Below, piece by piece: positions 1-7,705 of a stretch of DNA of 64,000 nucleotides. The position numbers and the translations under genes are program-made. The notes below the pieces were generated by a model. That model had not been told where the DNA came from. It did not search any database and saw only the letters and a program-made list of their open reading frames with translations. Source of the stretch: Owenweeksia sp965229445 (GTDB lineage Bacteria; Bacteroidota; Bacteroidia; Flavobacteriales; Schleiferiaceae); contig OZ245876.1 of assembly GCA_965229445.1 (NCBI GenBank), positions 1,240,001 through 1,304,000 of the forward strand, given 5' to 3'. Numbering within the stretch: the stretch's first letter is position 1; the number at the start of each line of letters is the position of its first letter.

Positions 1-1
1 T

Positions 2-1195
2 CCCGCTTTGACTCTGGATCCACAAACCGGAGTTTTGTCTGGAAACCCTGATCAGTTGGGACAGTATTTAGTAGGAATATGTGTAACAGAATATAGGAAT
101 GGTATTCCCCTCAGTACCGTAAGGCTGGATTATCAATTTAACATTAGCAATTGCATTGTTAATGTACTGAGTGATATGGTTACTCCTATAGAAGATCCCG
201 AAATTTTATGTGACGGACTACGAGTGACCTTTAAATCTGAGAGTCAAAATGCTATTTCCTTGTTATGGGATTTTGGTGACCCTGCGGTGCTCACCGATAC
301 GAGTTCGGATCCCAATCCCACTTATCAATATACCTTCCCAGGAAGATACCACGTAACCCTGGTTGCTAATCCGGGTACGCCATGTAGCGATACCAGCAGG
401 GTATCCTTTGATGTAAGGAATCCCTTAAAGCCGGAAATAGGCATAGAGGGCGTATTTTGTTTTGAAGCTCAGGAAGTAGTATTTGAAGCTCTTGGAAATT
501 ACCCAGCTTCTGCCAGTTTTGAATGGAACTTTAGTGCCGGGGCAAATTTTGGGCAGACACTGGGCAAAGATCCACCGCCCATTATGTGGAGTACGCCTGG
601 CTGGCATTATGTGCAGCTAAAGGTATCTGATGAAGGTTGTACGGAGGAGGCCGTGGATTCTGTGTTTATCAGTAATCTAACGGTAGGAGTGGATGCTGGT
701 CCGGACCAAAGCGTTAAACGAGATAGTGAAATTTTACTGAGTGCATCCGGTGGTACAGAATATTATTGGTATGCCAACGAACCGGTAGATTTTGCCAATC
801 CTTGGGGGCAGAGCACCAGTGCCAATCTCATATATGATTCTGATTCGGTGTGGTTTTTTGTCAGGGTTAGAGATCAGCAAGGTTGCGAAGGCTTGGATTC
901 TCTCCTGGTTTATGTGTTTGATGAACAGGGACCGATCAATTTCTTTACTCCTAATGATGATGGTAAAAATGATTACTTTGATCTCAGTGACTTAAATCCC
1001 GACCAGGATAGTAAACTCAGTATTTTTAACCGCTGGGGTAGTGAAGTGTATTTCGAGGAGAACTATGACAATCGATGGACCGGCTTGAACCGCGGTGGCA
1101 ATGAGCTACCGGATGGAACTTACTATTATATTCTTTCCAGAGATGGTGAAATTATCTGGCGCGATGCCATTACCATTATGAGAAACAAACGATGA
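2..1195 (+). CDS. T9SS-secreted PKD-domain protein, gliding-type C-terminal domain (5' end outside window)
   Basis: The reading frame is already open at the first bases of the window, so the N-terminus is missing and the visible part is the last ~397 residues. It contains PKD/Ig-like beta-sandwich modules, with WDFGDP and YTFPGRYHVTLVA near residues 90-120 and a second module ending WHYVQLKVSDEGC. It ends with a gliding-motility-associated C-terminal domain (CHU_C type): FFTPNDDGKNDYF, then IFNRWGSEVYF and LPDGTYYYIL. In this family that domain is the type B signal for export by the T9SS, so the protein is probably a large cell-surface adhesin. It converges on the ccm operon with 8 bases between the stop codons. 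Confidence 0.9.
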   Translation, partial: PALTLDPQTGVLSGNPDQLGQYLVGICVTEYRNGIPLSTVRLDYQFNISNCIVNVLSDMVTPIEDPEILCDGLRVTFKSESQNAISLLWDFGDPAVLTDTSSDPNPTYQYTFPGRYHVTLVANPGTPCSDTSRVSFDVRNPLKPEIGIEGVFCFEAQEVVFEALGNYPASASFEWNFSAGANFGQTLGKDPPPIMWSTPGWHYVQLKVSDEGCTEEAVDSVFISNLTVGVDAGPDQSVKRDSEILLSASGGTEYYWYANEPVDFANPWGQSTSANLIYDSDSVWFFVRVRDQQGCEGLDSLLVYVFDEQGPINFFTPNDDGKNDYFDLSDLNPDQDSKLSIFNRWGSEVYFEENYDNRWTGLNRGGNELPDGTYYYILSRDGEIIWRDAITIMRNKR

Positions 1196-1203
1196 CCTCA
1201 TGA

Positions 1204-3615
1204 TCAGCTTTTCAGTCGCTGCCAAACGGCTATTCCCGAGCCCAGAGCCATTAAGATACATCCTATCCACAACAAATTAATAAAGGGAAAGACAATCGCC
1301 TTTAGAATAATGAATGGCTTTTCGTCTTTGTCTGCCAAGGTCCATGCCGTAATTTTTATTTTATCTGATTCCGTATTAATGTCGCTGAATCGAATTTTAA
1401 ACGGAGGGTTTTCCAGAAAGGCGTCTTCATGTGAAAGCATATTTCCATCCAACACATAACTGGGGGTAATCTTAAATTCTTCTCCAAGGACATTCACTAC
1501 CGTCATTTGGGCCGTGAGTTTTATTTGGGCCATTTCTCCGGTTTCCTCATTCATTTTGGCATTTACCTTCAGGCTATCCATAATAATGAAGTGATCTTGA
1601 TAGACTACTGTATCCCCTCGATTGAATTCAGCTTCCATTTCTCCAGAATAGCCATCATCGGTAACCGGTGGTTCCAAATATGAAGAGTATTGGACATGGG
1701 TATAAATATCATGACTGAGATAATGCTTAGTGCTAGGGTTTGGCGTTGGACCCATTTCGTCACTCATAAGCAGAAATGGAGAAAGAATGAATTTTTCAGA
1801 TTGATCACCATAATAGCTCACATCGTAAAACTGTTTGTTGTCCACTTCTCGCAAACCATTAAATACTGCGGTATAAGCCCCCAGTTGCACTGAATCATTC
1901 AACTCGAGGAGGGCATTTTCTTGAGAAGGCAGATCTTCCGACAGATAGATATCTGTATTGCTAATGATATCTTTTTTGGCATTTGAAATTAAAGCGCCAA
2001 CCAGAATGAGCGCAAATCCAACATGCGCAATACTGCTGCCGCTAAAATTCCATTGTGCTTTGCGGTGTATGAGCCAGTAATCCAGATTACTAACTGCTGC
2101 AAACCATCCCGCTAATAGCAAGCTTAGATAAATAGGTTGGCGCCAAAAATTGAAGACTTCTGCCAACACCAGGCTGATGATCACGGAGACTAGCAGCGAG
2201 CGTCTGATATTTTGCCAAAAGGCTTTCGGAGAAGTGTTTCTATAGTTGAGATACTGCCCCACCGCCAGTAATAAGGCAATAATGACCGCGAAGGGTACCT
2301 GAAAGCTGTTATAATGACCAATGGCATCTATGGGTGGAGCAAGTTTTGAATTAAAGAGGGGGATAAAACCTTCAGGACCTACAAGTTTATTGAGTACCGG
2401 CAAACTGGTGCTGAAAATGATTTGGAAGGATGCTATAAACAAAATAAGACTGCCAATAAACATCCAGAATTCTCTGGAGCTCAATTCGTCATCTTTCTTG
2501 GATCTGGGGATATCCTTATACCTCTTGAAGAACAGCGCCAGTGATATTATGGTGAAAAAGAACAAGTAAATTAACAATTGCCCGCTCAGTCCCAAATCTA
2601 CAAATGAATGAACTGATGAATCGCCCAACACCCCACTGCGTGTGAGAAATGTAGAATAGAGGATTAGAATAAAGCTGATTATGCTCATAAAGAAAGCACT
2701 CGGCAATCCAGTTTTGCGATTTCTGGCAATGAGCAATAAATGTGCTGCGGAGACCATGGTAAGCCAGGGTACCAGGGAAGAGTTTTCTACTGGATCCCAC
2801 GCCCAGAATCCACCAAAACTCAATGCTTCATATGCCCAGGCCCCGCCCATAAGGATCCCGGTTCCTAGAATCATTACACTAAAAAATGCCCATGGAAGTA
2901 CCGGTTTAATCCATCCTTTGTAGTCTTTCAGGAATAAGGCTGACACTGCAAAAGCAAAAGGTACCAACACGGAAGCAAACCCAAGAAACAAGGTCGGAGG
3001 ATGGATGGTCATCCAATAATTCTGTAAAAGTGGGTTAAGTCCGCTGCCATCCATAAAGGCCGGAAATCTCTGCAGGTAATCCGGAACTTGCGTCCAGGGC
3101 AGACCAATATTATCTGCCGTTTCTCTCATCAGGACAAAGGGGCTGCTACCTATTTTTAATCCAAAGGGATAGATGCCAAGTATCATGGAAGACAAAAAGG
3201 CCTGTACCGTGGCAAATACCATCATGGCGGGAGCTTCCCATTTTTTAGCGGTGAATGCCAGAATCAATCCTAATACGGCATGCCAAAACATCCAAAGTAT
3301 AAAACTGCCTTCCTGACCTTCCCAAAACGCGCTGAAAATATATTTTAGCGGCAACTCGGTTGAAGAATGAGCCCAAACATAATCGTACTCAAAGTAGTGG
3401 TTAAGGATGAGGTAAAATAAGGTAGCAACCACACCAAAAATACTTAAGGCATGCACCACAAAACTGGCCCTCCCCAATTTAGGATAGACGGAATGTTGGC
3501 TTGATTTTAATGAGAAGTAGTAGGCTATTGCTGAGATCAGGGCCGACACCAGAGCCAGGCTGACCAAAAATCTTCCCAGCTGACCAGGTAAAATGTGTTC
3601 TCCTATATATTCCAT
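1204..3615 (-). CDS. ccmF: Cytochrome c maturation heme lyase, CcmF/CcsA family
   Basis: This 803-residue polytopic membrane protein has many hydrophobic helices over roughly the first 530 residues, then a ~230-residue periplasmic domain and a last membrane helix. The heme-handling tryptophan-rich WWD motif is visible as GGFWAWDPVENSSLVPWL near residue 270. CcmF proteins receive heme from holo-CcmE and attach it to apocytochrome c at CxxCH sites. It is the last gene of the run ccmB-ccmC-ccmD-ccmE-ccmF, 36 bases after ccmE, and has an ATG start. No ccmH is next to it, which fits the variant System I* seen with CxxxY-type CcmE. Confidence 0.92.
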   Translation of the reverse strand: MEYIGEHILPGQLGRFLVSLALVSALISAIAYYFSLKSSQHSVYPKLGRASFVVHALSIFGVVATLFYLILNHYFEYDYVWAHSSTELPLKYIFSAFWEGQEGSFILWMFWHAVLGLILAFTAKKWEAPAMMVFATVQAFLSSMILGIYPFGLKIGSSPFVLMRETADNIGLPWTQVPDYLQRFPAFMDGSGLNPLLQNYWMTIHPPTLFLGFASVLVPFAFAVSALFLKDYKGWIKPVLPWAFFSVMILGTGILMGGAWAYEALSFGGFWAWDPVENSSLVPWLTMVSAAHLLLIARNRKTGLPSAFFMSIISFILILYSTFLTRSGVLGDSSVHSFVDLGLSGQLLIYLFFFTIISLALFFKRYKDIPRSKKDDELSSREFWMFIGSLILFIASFQIIFSTSLPVLNKLVGPEGFIPLFNSKLAPPIDAIGHYNSFQVPFAVIIALLLAVGQYLNYRNTSPKAFWQNIRRSLLVSVIISLVLAEVFNFWRQPIYLSLLLAGWFAAVSNLDYWLIHRKAQWNFSGSSIAHVGFALILVGALISNAKKDIISNTDIYLSEDLPSQENALLELNDSVQLGAYTAVFNGLREVDNKQFYDVSYYGDQSEKFILSPFLLMSDEMGPTPNPSTKHYLSHDIYTHVQYSSYLEPPVTDDGYSGEMEAEFNRGDTVVYQDHFIIMDSLKVNAKMNEETGEMAQIKLTAQMTVVNVLGEEFKITPSYVLDGNMLSHEDAFLENPPFKIRFSDINTESDKIKITAWTLADKDEKPFIILKAIVFPFINLLWIGCILMALGSGIAVWQRLKS

Positions 3616-3651
3616 TATGAATTTTGGTAATTAGGGAGATAACCCGGATGG

Positions 3652-4047
3652 TCATTCATAAGTTTGGTATCCCGCTATTTCGTTCTGCTCATTGTACTTA
3701 GAAGGACATTTCATTAATATCTCTTCTGCAATAAAGGCTGAATCAGTGGCAAAACCCTTCATGGTGATTTCTTCACTTCTTTCAAAATCCTGAGGCTTAG
3801 GTTGATTGTAAATCACCGCACAGCTTTTACCATCCTTATCAATAGCTTGAAATTGAAATACCTGTGAACGGGCATCGTAGTTCATTGGTGCATCCTTATC
3901 TAATTCTCCGATTACCGTATAGCGAGTACCAGGAGTTGACTGAGCCTCAGTAAAGCCAACATAGGTAGAAGCATCATTTATTGTGGCGATTATAGCACCA
4001 ATGGCTATCGCGATGATAACTACTATGGCAATATGTGTTCTCTTCAT
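3652..4047 (-). CDS. ccmE: Heme chaperone CcmE, CxxxY variant
   Basis: This 131-residue protein has an N-terminal membrane anchor (residues 5-23) and a small OB-fold periplasmic domain. CcmE binds heme covalently and passes it to CcmF. In the classical protein the heme-binding residue is the His of an HxxxY motif; here the equivalent place reads CPSKY, with Cys114 and Tyr118. CxxxY CcmE proteins are known from archaea, Desulfovibrio and some other bacteria as part of the System I* variant. The ATG overlaps the stop of the preceding ccmD-like gene (ATGA), indicating translational coupling. Confidence 0.88.
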   Translation of the reverse strand: MKRTHIAIVVIIAIAIGAIIATINDASTYVGFTEAQSTPGTRYTVIGELDKDAPMNYDARSQVFQFQAIDKDGKSCAVIYNQPKPQDFERSEEITMKGFATDSAFIAEEILMKCPSKYNEQNEIAGYQTYE

Positions 4048-4265
4048 TTCTTCATGTGGTTTTCAAGACGGCTAAGTTTGCGATCTATCCAGATCATATA
4101 CGCAACTATTCCTACAAAAATTATGCTCAATACAAGCACTACTACATAGATCTTGCCATCGGCGCGCAAGGTATCGGCCATCTCTACTTCTGATCCCTGG
4201 CCAAATACTGGTGTGATTGCCATGAGTAGAATGGTAAAGAGGAAGAGTTTTAAACTATTCTTCAT
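4044..4265 (-). CDS. ccmD: Small CcmD-like membrane protein
   Basis: A 73-residue protein with a cleavable signal or first helix (LFLFTILLMAITPVFG) followed by a second hydrophobic stretch near residues 38-60 and a short basic tail (IDRKLSRLENHMKK). Size, the single C-terminal helix with charged tail and the place between ccmC and ccmE are those of CcmD, which in System I stabilises the CcmC-CcmE complex. Sequence conservation in this family is very low, so the assignment rests mainly on gene order. It overlaps ccmC by 11 bases and ccmE by 4. Confidence 0.7.
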   Translation of the reverse strand: MKNSLKLFLFTILLMAITPVFGQGSEVEMADTLRADGKIYVVVLVLSIIFVGIVAYMIWIDRKLSRLENHMKK

Positions 4266-4926
4266 TCCTTTTCCAGATTAACTTTTGATATCGGATTTTA
4301 ATATTGGTGATCCACAGAGCAATTAAGGTCCAGCCGATTACTGCCGGATAGAACACGGCACGCATTTTACTATCCAGGTCGTACTGACTAAATGCAGGAT
4401 TGCCCCCGTTTCCTGGGTGGAGACTATCCGTCATTCTAGGTAAGATCCCGATAAATACGATCATCATAATAAATGAGAAGATGTTGTAAACAGCGGCTAA
4501 TCTTCCTCTTTTTATAGGATCATCAATTGAACTCCGCAGTACAAAATAGGCGAGGTAAATTAGTATAGTGACTGCAGTGCCATTAAGTTTGGGGTCATTG
4601 GTCCAGAAGGCTCCCCAGGTGAACCGTGCCCAAACGCTACCCGTAATTAAACCTAAGGTGGCAAGAAAGAAGCCACTCACCGCTAATTCCTTTGCTATCA
4701 GGTCTTTGTATTTGTTTTCAGTACTAAGAAAGGAAATGCTATAGATCAGTGAAGCCAGCATGAGAATGATCATACCAAACCACATAGTTACGTGAAAATA
4801 AAGGTTACGTATGGTCTCGTTCAGCACAAAATATCGGGGAACTTCACCTAAGAATCCCATTGCTATGGTATATAGAACCAGCGCTACTCCAAGTGCTTTC
4901 CACCAGTGCTTTTTCATCATCCTCAT
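4255..4926 (-). CDS. ccmC: Cytochrome c maturation protein CcmC (heme exporter/handler)
   Basis: A six-helix membrane protein of the CcmC/CcsA superfamily. The WWD-type motif region is visible as WARFTWGAFWTNDPKLNGTA, near residue 105, flanked by conserved histidines. CcmC loads heme onto CcmE. A TTG start 12 bases upstream is possible, but the ATG chosen here overlaps the ccmB stop as TAATG and gives a normal basic N-terminus (MRMMKKHWWK). A TACCTTTG sequence just upstream lies inside the end of ccmB and might be an internal promoter, but I cannot tell it from coding sequence. Confidence 0.9.
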   Translation of the reverse strand: MRMMKKHWWKALGVALVLYTIAMGFLGEVPRYFVLNETIRNLYFHVTMWFGMIILMLASLIYSISFLSTENKYKDLIAKELAVSGFFLATLGLITGSVWARFTWGAFWTNDPKLNGTAVTILIYLAYFVLRSSIDDPIKRGRLAAVYNIFSFIMMIVFIGILPRMTDSLHPGNGGNPAFSQYDLDSKMRAVFYPAVIGWTLIALWITNIKIRYQKLIWKRNEE

Positions 4927-5582
4927 TAGTCGCGCCAAAGGTAATTAAATAAGAGGTAGGAGAGAAGAAGACTCACTGCGGCCAGTAGGCCCAAAACCAG
5001 CAAATAGGGGGTATTTAGTGTCCATGAAAATCCGGTAAGAGCACGCACACTGGTTTTGCTTAGTGTCATTACCTGTGGATATAACAAGGGTATGCTAAGA
5101 ATAGCCGGAAGCGCGGGATTATCTCCCGCTTTGGCAGAAATACCGCTAACAAAAGTGAGAATTGCTGAAAAACCTGCAGCAGCAATTATTAGAATAACAA
5201 TAAAGGCCGGGAGATCACTAATGTGGTTGCCCAGGAGAAAGCTAAAAACCAGAATACCGAGAACACCGACAAAAAACACATAAATGAAATTATACAATGC
5301 CTTGCCAAGAATAAGTACCTGGGGTTTCAGCATTTGATAATAAAGCAGAAATCGCCGGTCGGCTTCGTTCTGAAAACTTCGAAAAGCTGCTTGAATGGCC
5401 GCAAAGATTAAAATAATCCAGTAGAGCGCATTCCATGTTTCTTTGTCCACCAAGCCGTTGAAGACCAGGTAAGCCAGATATACGCTGGTAATGAGATAGA
5501 GCACTATAGCGAGAAAACTTTGACGCTGACGCCATTCTAACTTAAAATTCAGGCTCACCACCATTAAAACCTGGTTCCACAT
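4926..5582 (-). CDS. ccmB: Heme exporter permease CcmB
   Basis: A 218-residue protein with six hydrophobic segments, matching the size and topology of CcmB, the permease of the CcmAB ABC transporter used in cytochrome c maturation. Recognisable family features are LKLEWRQR-like N-terminal sequence before helix 1 and FRSFQNEADRRFLLYYQMLKP after helix 2. It heads the ccm operon and its stop overlaps the ccmC start. The ATPase CcmA is not adjacent in this window. Confidence 0.87.
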   Translation of the reverse strand: MWNQVLMVVSLNFKLEWRQRQSFLAIVLYLITSVYLAYLVFNGLVDKETWNALYWIILIFAAIQAAFRSFQNEADRRFLLYYQMLKPQVLILGKALYNFIYVFFVGVLGILVFSFLLGNHISDLPAFIVILIIAAAGFSAILTFVSGISAKAGDNPALPAILSIPLLYPQVMTLSKTSVRALTGFSWTLNTPYLLVLGLLAAVSLLLSYLLFNYLWRD

Positions 5583-5586
5583 GAGG

Positions 5587-5594
5587 CAAAGGTA
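5587..5594 (-). promoter_or_regulatory. Candidate -7 promoter box of the ccm operon
   Basis: On the minus strand the sequence is TACCTTTG, matching the Bacteroidota -7 consensus TAnnTTTG. It sits only four bases before the ccmB ATG, so a transcript from it would be nearly leaderless. No clear TTG -33 element stands at the usual 17-23 base distance. Confidence 0.35.
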
Positions 5595-5652
5595 ATTTCT
5601 GGAAGATCAAGTAGCTTAGCTTTCTAGTATTTATCCTGACTTAAAATAATCT

Positions 5653-6024
5653 TCAGATTAAACCATCTGATTTATAAAGTTTTACGCCCTGTGCAATCAA
5701 CTCAGTCAGTTCAGTAACAAGTCCTTCATCCAGTTTTTTAATATGAAAACAGCTCTTGCCTTTTAGGAACTTGCGGAGTTCTGCAGAAATACCTGTATAG
5801 TCACTGGCGTGGGTATAGATAGGGAAGAAATAGAAACGCACGTCCTTGGGTTTAATCATCAAGGTGGCAAAGTAGTGACCATCAACTTTCTGTTTACCTT
5901 GCATTACTGACGTAGTTCCGGCATACTCAACACTGGTGTCGGTAACTTTTCTTGGTTCCAAGGGAGGGCAATGTGAGGCCAAAAGCTCATTTAGGATTTG
6001 ATATATCTGGGCGATCTGTTCCAT
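5653..6024 (-). CDS. DUF1801-like small protein
   Basis: A 123-residue soluble protein. The C-terminal part (KGKSCFHIKKLDEGLVTELTEL and the following EGVKLYK-like end) resembles the DUF1801/YdhG-like fold, a small alpha-beta domain of unknown biochemical role, sometimes linked to iron or substrate binding. It stands alone between the ccm operon and the glutathione peroxidase gene, with an ATG start. No catalytic residues can be assigned. Two other DUF1801-type sequences occur in the window, at 25975-26346 (a pseudogene) and 38847-39428. Confidence 0.7.
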   Translation of the reverse strand: MEQIAQIYQILNELLASHCPPLEPRKVTDTSVEYAGTTSVMQGKQKVDGHYFATLMIKPKDVRFYFFPIYTHASDYTGISAELRKFLKGKSCFHIKKLDEGLVTELTELIAQGVKLYKSDGLI

Positions 6025-6102
6025 GAGGTTCGGTGATTGGAATTGAAGGGGAAATTATGAATATTCTTGAACCATTTGCCGCTTGGATGGTTTTGGTTTA
6101 AA

Positions 6103-6705
6103 ATGAAATTAAATATGAAAGTAGTCTTAATCCTGGCAATCGGAATCGTCTTCATGGTTTCTTATCAGTATCTCTATTCCAGTACACCGAATCCTTACAA
6201 TGATCAGAAATTGGTGGAAGCTTCTACTAGTTTTTATGACCTTAAGGCTGAAACAATTGATGGCAAAGAATTTCATTTTTCAGAGCTTAAGGGAAAGCGC
6301 GTATTAATCGTGAATACGGCCAGTAAATGTGGCTATACCCCACAGTATGAAGATCTTCAAGCTCTGTATGAAAGGTATTCCGATGATAATTTTACCATTC
6401 TGGGATTTCCTTCTAATGACTTCGGATCTCAGGAACCCGGTGCTAATGAAGACATCAGAGAGTTTTGTCAAAAGAATTTCGGCGTGAAATTCACATTAAT
6501 GGCTAAGGCCCCCGTAACCGGGAAAAATAAACAGCCTGTTTATCAATGGTTAACCAGTAAGGAAATGAATGGGGTGTCTGATGCCAAGGTTTCTTGGAAT
6601 TTCAATAAGTTTTTGGTTGATGAGAATGGCAAGTGGGTAGCTCATTTTGGATCGAGGACCAAGCCGATGGATGAGGAGATTGTGAGTTTTATTGATGGAT
6701 TATAG
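6103..6705 (+). CDS. Glutathione peroxidase-family thiol peroxidase
   Basis: A thioredoxin-fold peroxidase that reduces hydroperoxides. The peroxidatic residue is Cys76 in NTASKCGYTPQ. The other active-site residues are Gln110 (FGSQEPG) and Trp165-Asn166 (VSWNFNKF). Cys122 in REFCQKNFGVKF corresponds to the resolving Cys of yeast-type enzymes, suggesting thioredoxin rather than glutathione as reductant. An N-terminal hydrophobic helix (residues 6-23) makes it membrane-anchored or exported. A TTG start 36 bases upstream is possible, but the ATG at 6103 or 6115 gives a normal signal anchor. Confidence 0.9.
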   Translation: MKLNMKVVLILAIGIVFMVSYQYLYSSTPNPYNDQKLVEASTSFYDLKAETIDGKEFHFSELKGKRVLIVNTASKCGYTPQYEDLQALYERYSDDNFTILGFPSNDFGSQEPGANEDIREFCQKNFGVKFTLMAKAPVTGKNKQPVYQWLTSKEMNGVSDAKVSWNFNKFLVDENGKWVAHFGSRTKPMDEEIVSFIDGL

Positions 6706-7254
6706 AAGCTTGAAAGTTGATTTCAATGTAGGTCATGGTTTTTGATAGGTTGGGATGGGAATAAAGAATAGGTTCCTTAAGTAATCCCTTCACTATGCTT
6801 TTGAAGCGCCATGAGGGGGAACCCCCCCTCCCCATAAATAAACTACTGATTTAAAGGATAAACTCAAAGTCCGTTTTTATAGCTGTGCCAGTTGAGTTGG
6901 TGGATGGTTTTATCCGAAGAAAGAAGGTCGTTTCGGGTCACTTGGCCGCTACAAATTTTGCGTTTTGGGCATATAAGCTTTCACGTAAGGTTCTTGTTGC
7001 TTGGTCAATTTTGACGCCGGGGGAATGCCCCCCTCCCCAATAATAATTTAGCGATTTCTACCATCGCCTCCAAGCTTGAATACATGAGCAAGACTCCTGA
7101 ATTTTACATAGCCTACCACAAAAGCAGCAAGCAAGGTTTGGATCATAAATCTACTCGGGGGTGATGCATGCCTTCCAGGGTGTATGTAATTTATGCGACA
7201 CCAATTATGCATAACTTCAGCTTTCTTGAATATTTATTAATCAAATCAATTACC
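6706..7254. other. Intergenic region with two GC-rich palindromic repeats
   Basis: No gene is supported here. Two related sequences, at 6815-6840 and 7019-7047, both read GGGGGAA followed by a run of C, then TCCCC and an AT-rich end (GGGGGAA..CCCCCCTCCCC). Each can fold as a short G:C hairpin. A 26-codon open frame starting with ATG at 7084 is too short to support. Confidence 0.5.
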
Positions 7255-7599
7255 ATGAAAGACTATTTAGTGATCTATCACGCACCGGCTGAGGCTCTGG
7301 CTAAGGCTATGGATACTCCGCCAGAAGAGGCAGCTGAAGGAATGAAAGAATGGCAAAAGTGGGCTGAAAAGATTGGAGACTCATTAAAGGATATGGGTAA
7401 ACCATTGGGATTTGGACAAAAATTAAATGTTGATGGCTCCTCCGTGGAGAGCAAAAGAGGGGTATGTGGTTATTCCATGATTCAGGCGGAAAGCATGGAT
7501 GATGCTAAAGCCAAATTAGCCGGACATCCGCATTTGAGCGGTTGGGATGCGGCCTGTGAAATTGAGGTACATGAAAGTTTACCTTTACCAGGAATGTAA
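7255..7599 (+). CDS. YCII-related domain protein
   Basis: A 114-residue protein with the ferredoxin-like alpha-beta arrangement of YCII/DGPF-type proteins: an initial strand MKDYLVIYHAP, a middle GYSMIQAESMDDAKAKLAGHP and an end CEIEVHESLPLPG. In this family the middle helix positions a small-molecule pocket; the reaction is unknown. The ATG at 7255 is chosen because the upstream extension in this frame is not conserved-looking. The gene is followed by a strong bidirectional terminator. Confidence 0.8.
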   Translation: MKDYLVIYHAPAEALAKAMDTPPEEAAEGMKEWQKWAEKIGDSLKDMGKPLGFGQKLNVDGSSVESKRGVCGYSMIQAESMDDAKAKLAGHPHLSGWDAACEIEVHESLPLPGM

Positions 7600-7643
7600 G
7601 CCGTTGATCTTCATCTGTCGCATTTCTGACATTGACCTTAAAC

Positions 7644-7684
7644 AAATACTGCCACCCGGTAAGCGAGTGGCAGTATTTTTTTTT
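7644..7684. terminator. Strong rho-independent terminator between convergent genes
   Basis: A perfect 12-base-pair stem (AAATACTGCCAC pairing with GTGGCAGTATTT) encloses an 11-base loop and runs into nine T on the plus strand. It terminates the YCII gene. On the minus strand the A-rich flank also gives a U run, so it may serve the opposing large secreted-protein gene as well. Confidence 0.9.
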
Positions 7685-7705
7685 GGTTTGCGAAGTGCGG
7701 TAGTA

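Noticed and set aside
7084..7164. A 26-codon ATG frame in the intergenic gap (MSKTPEFYIAYHKSSKQG...)
   Set aside because: Too short, with no start signal or recognisable family; no more than chance can be claimed.
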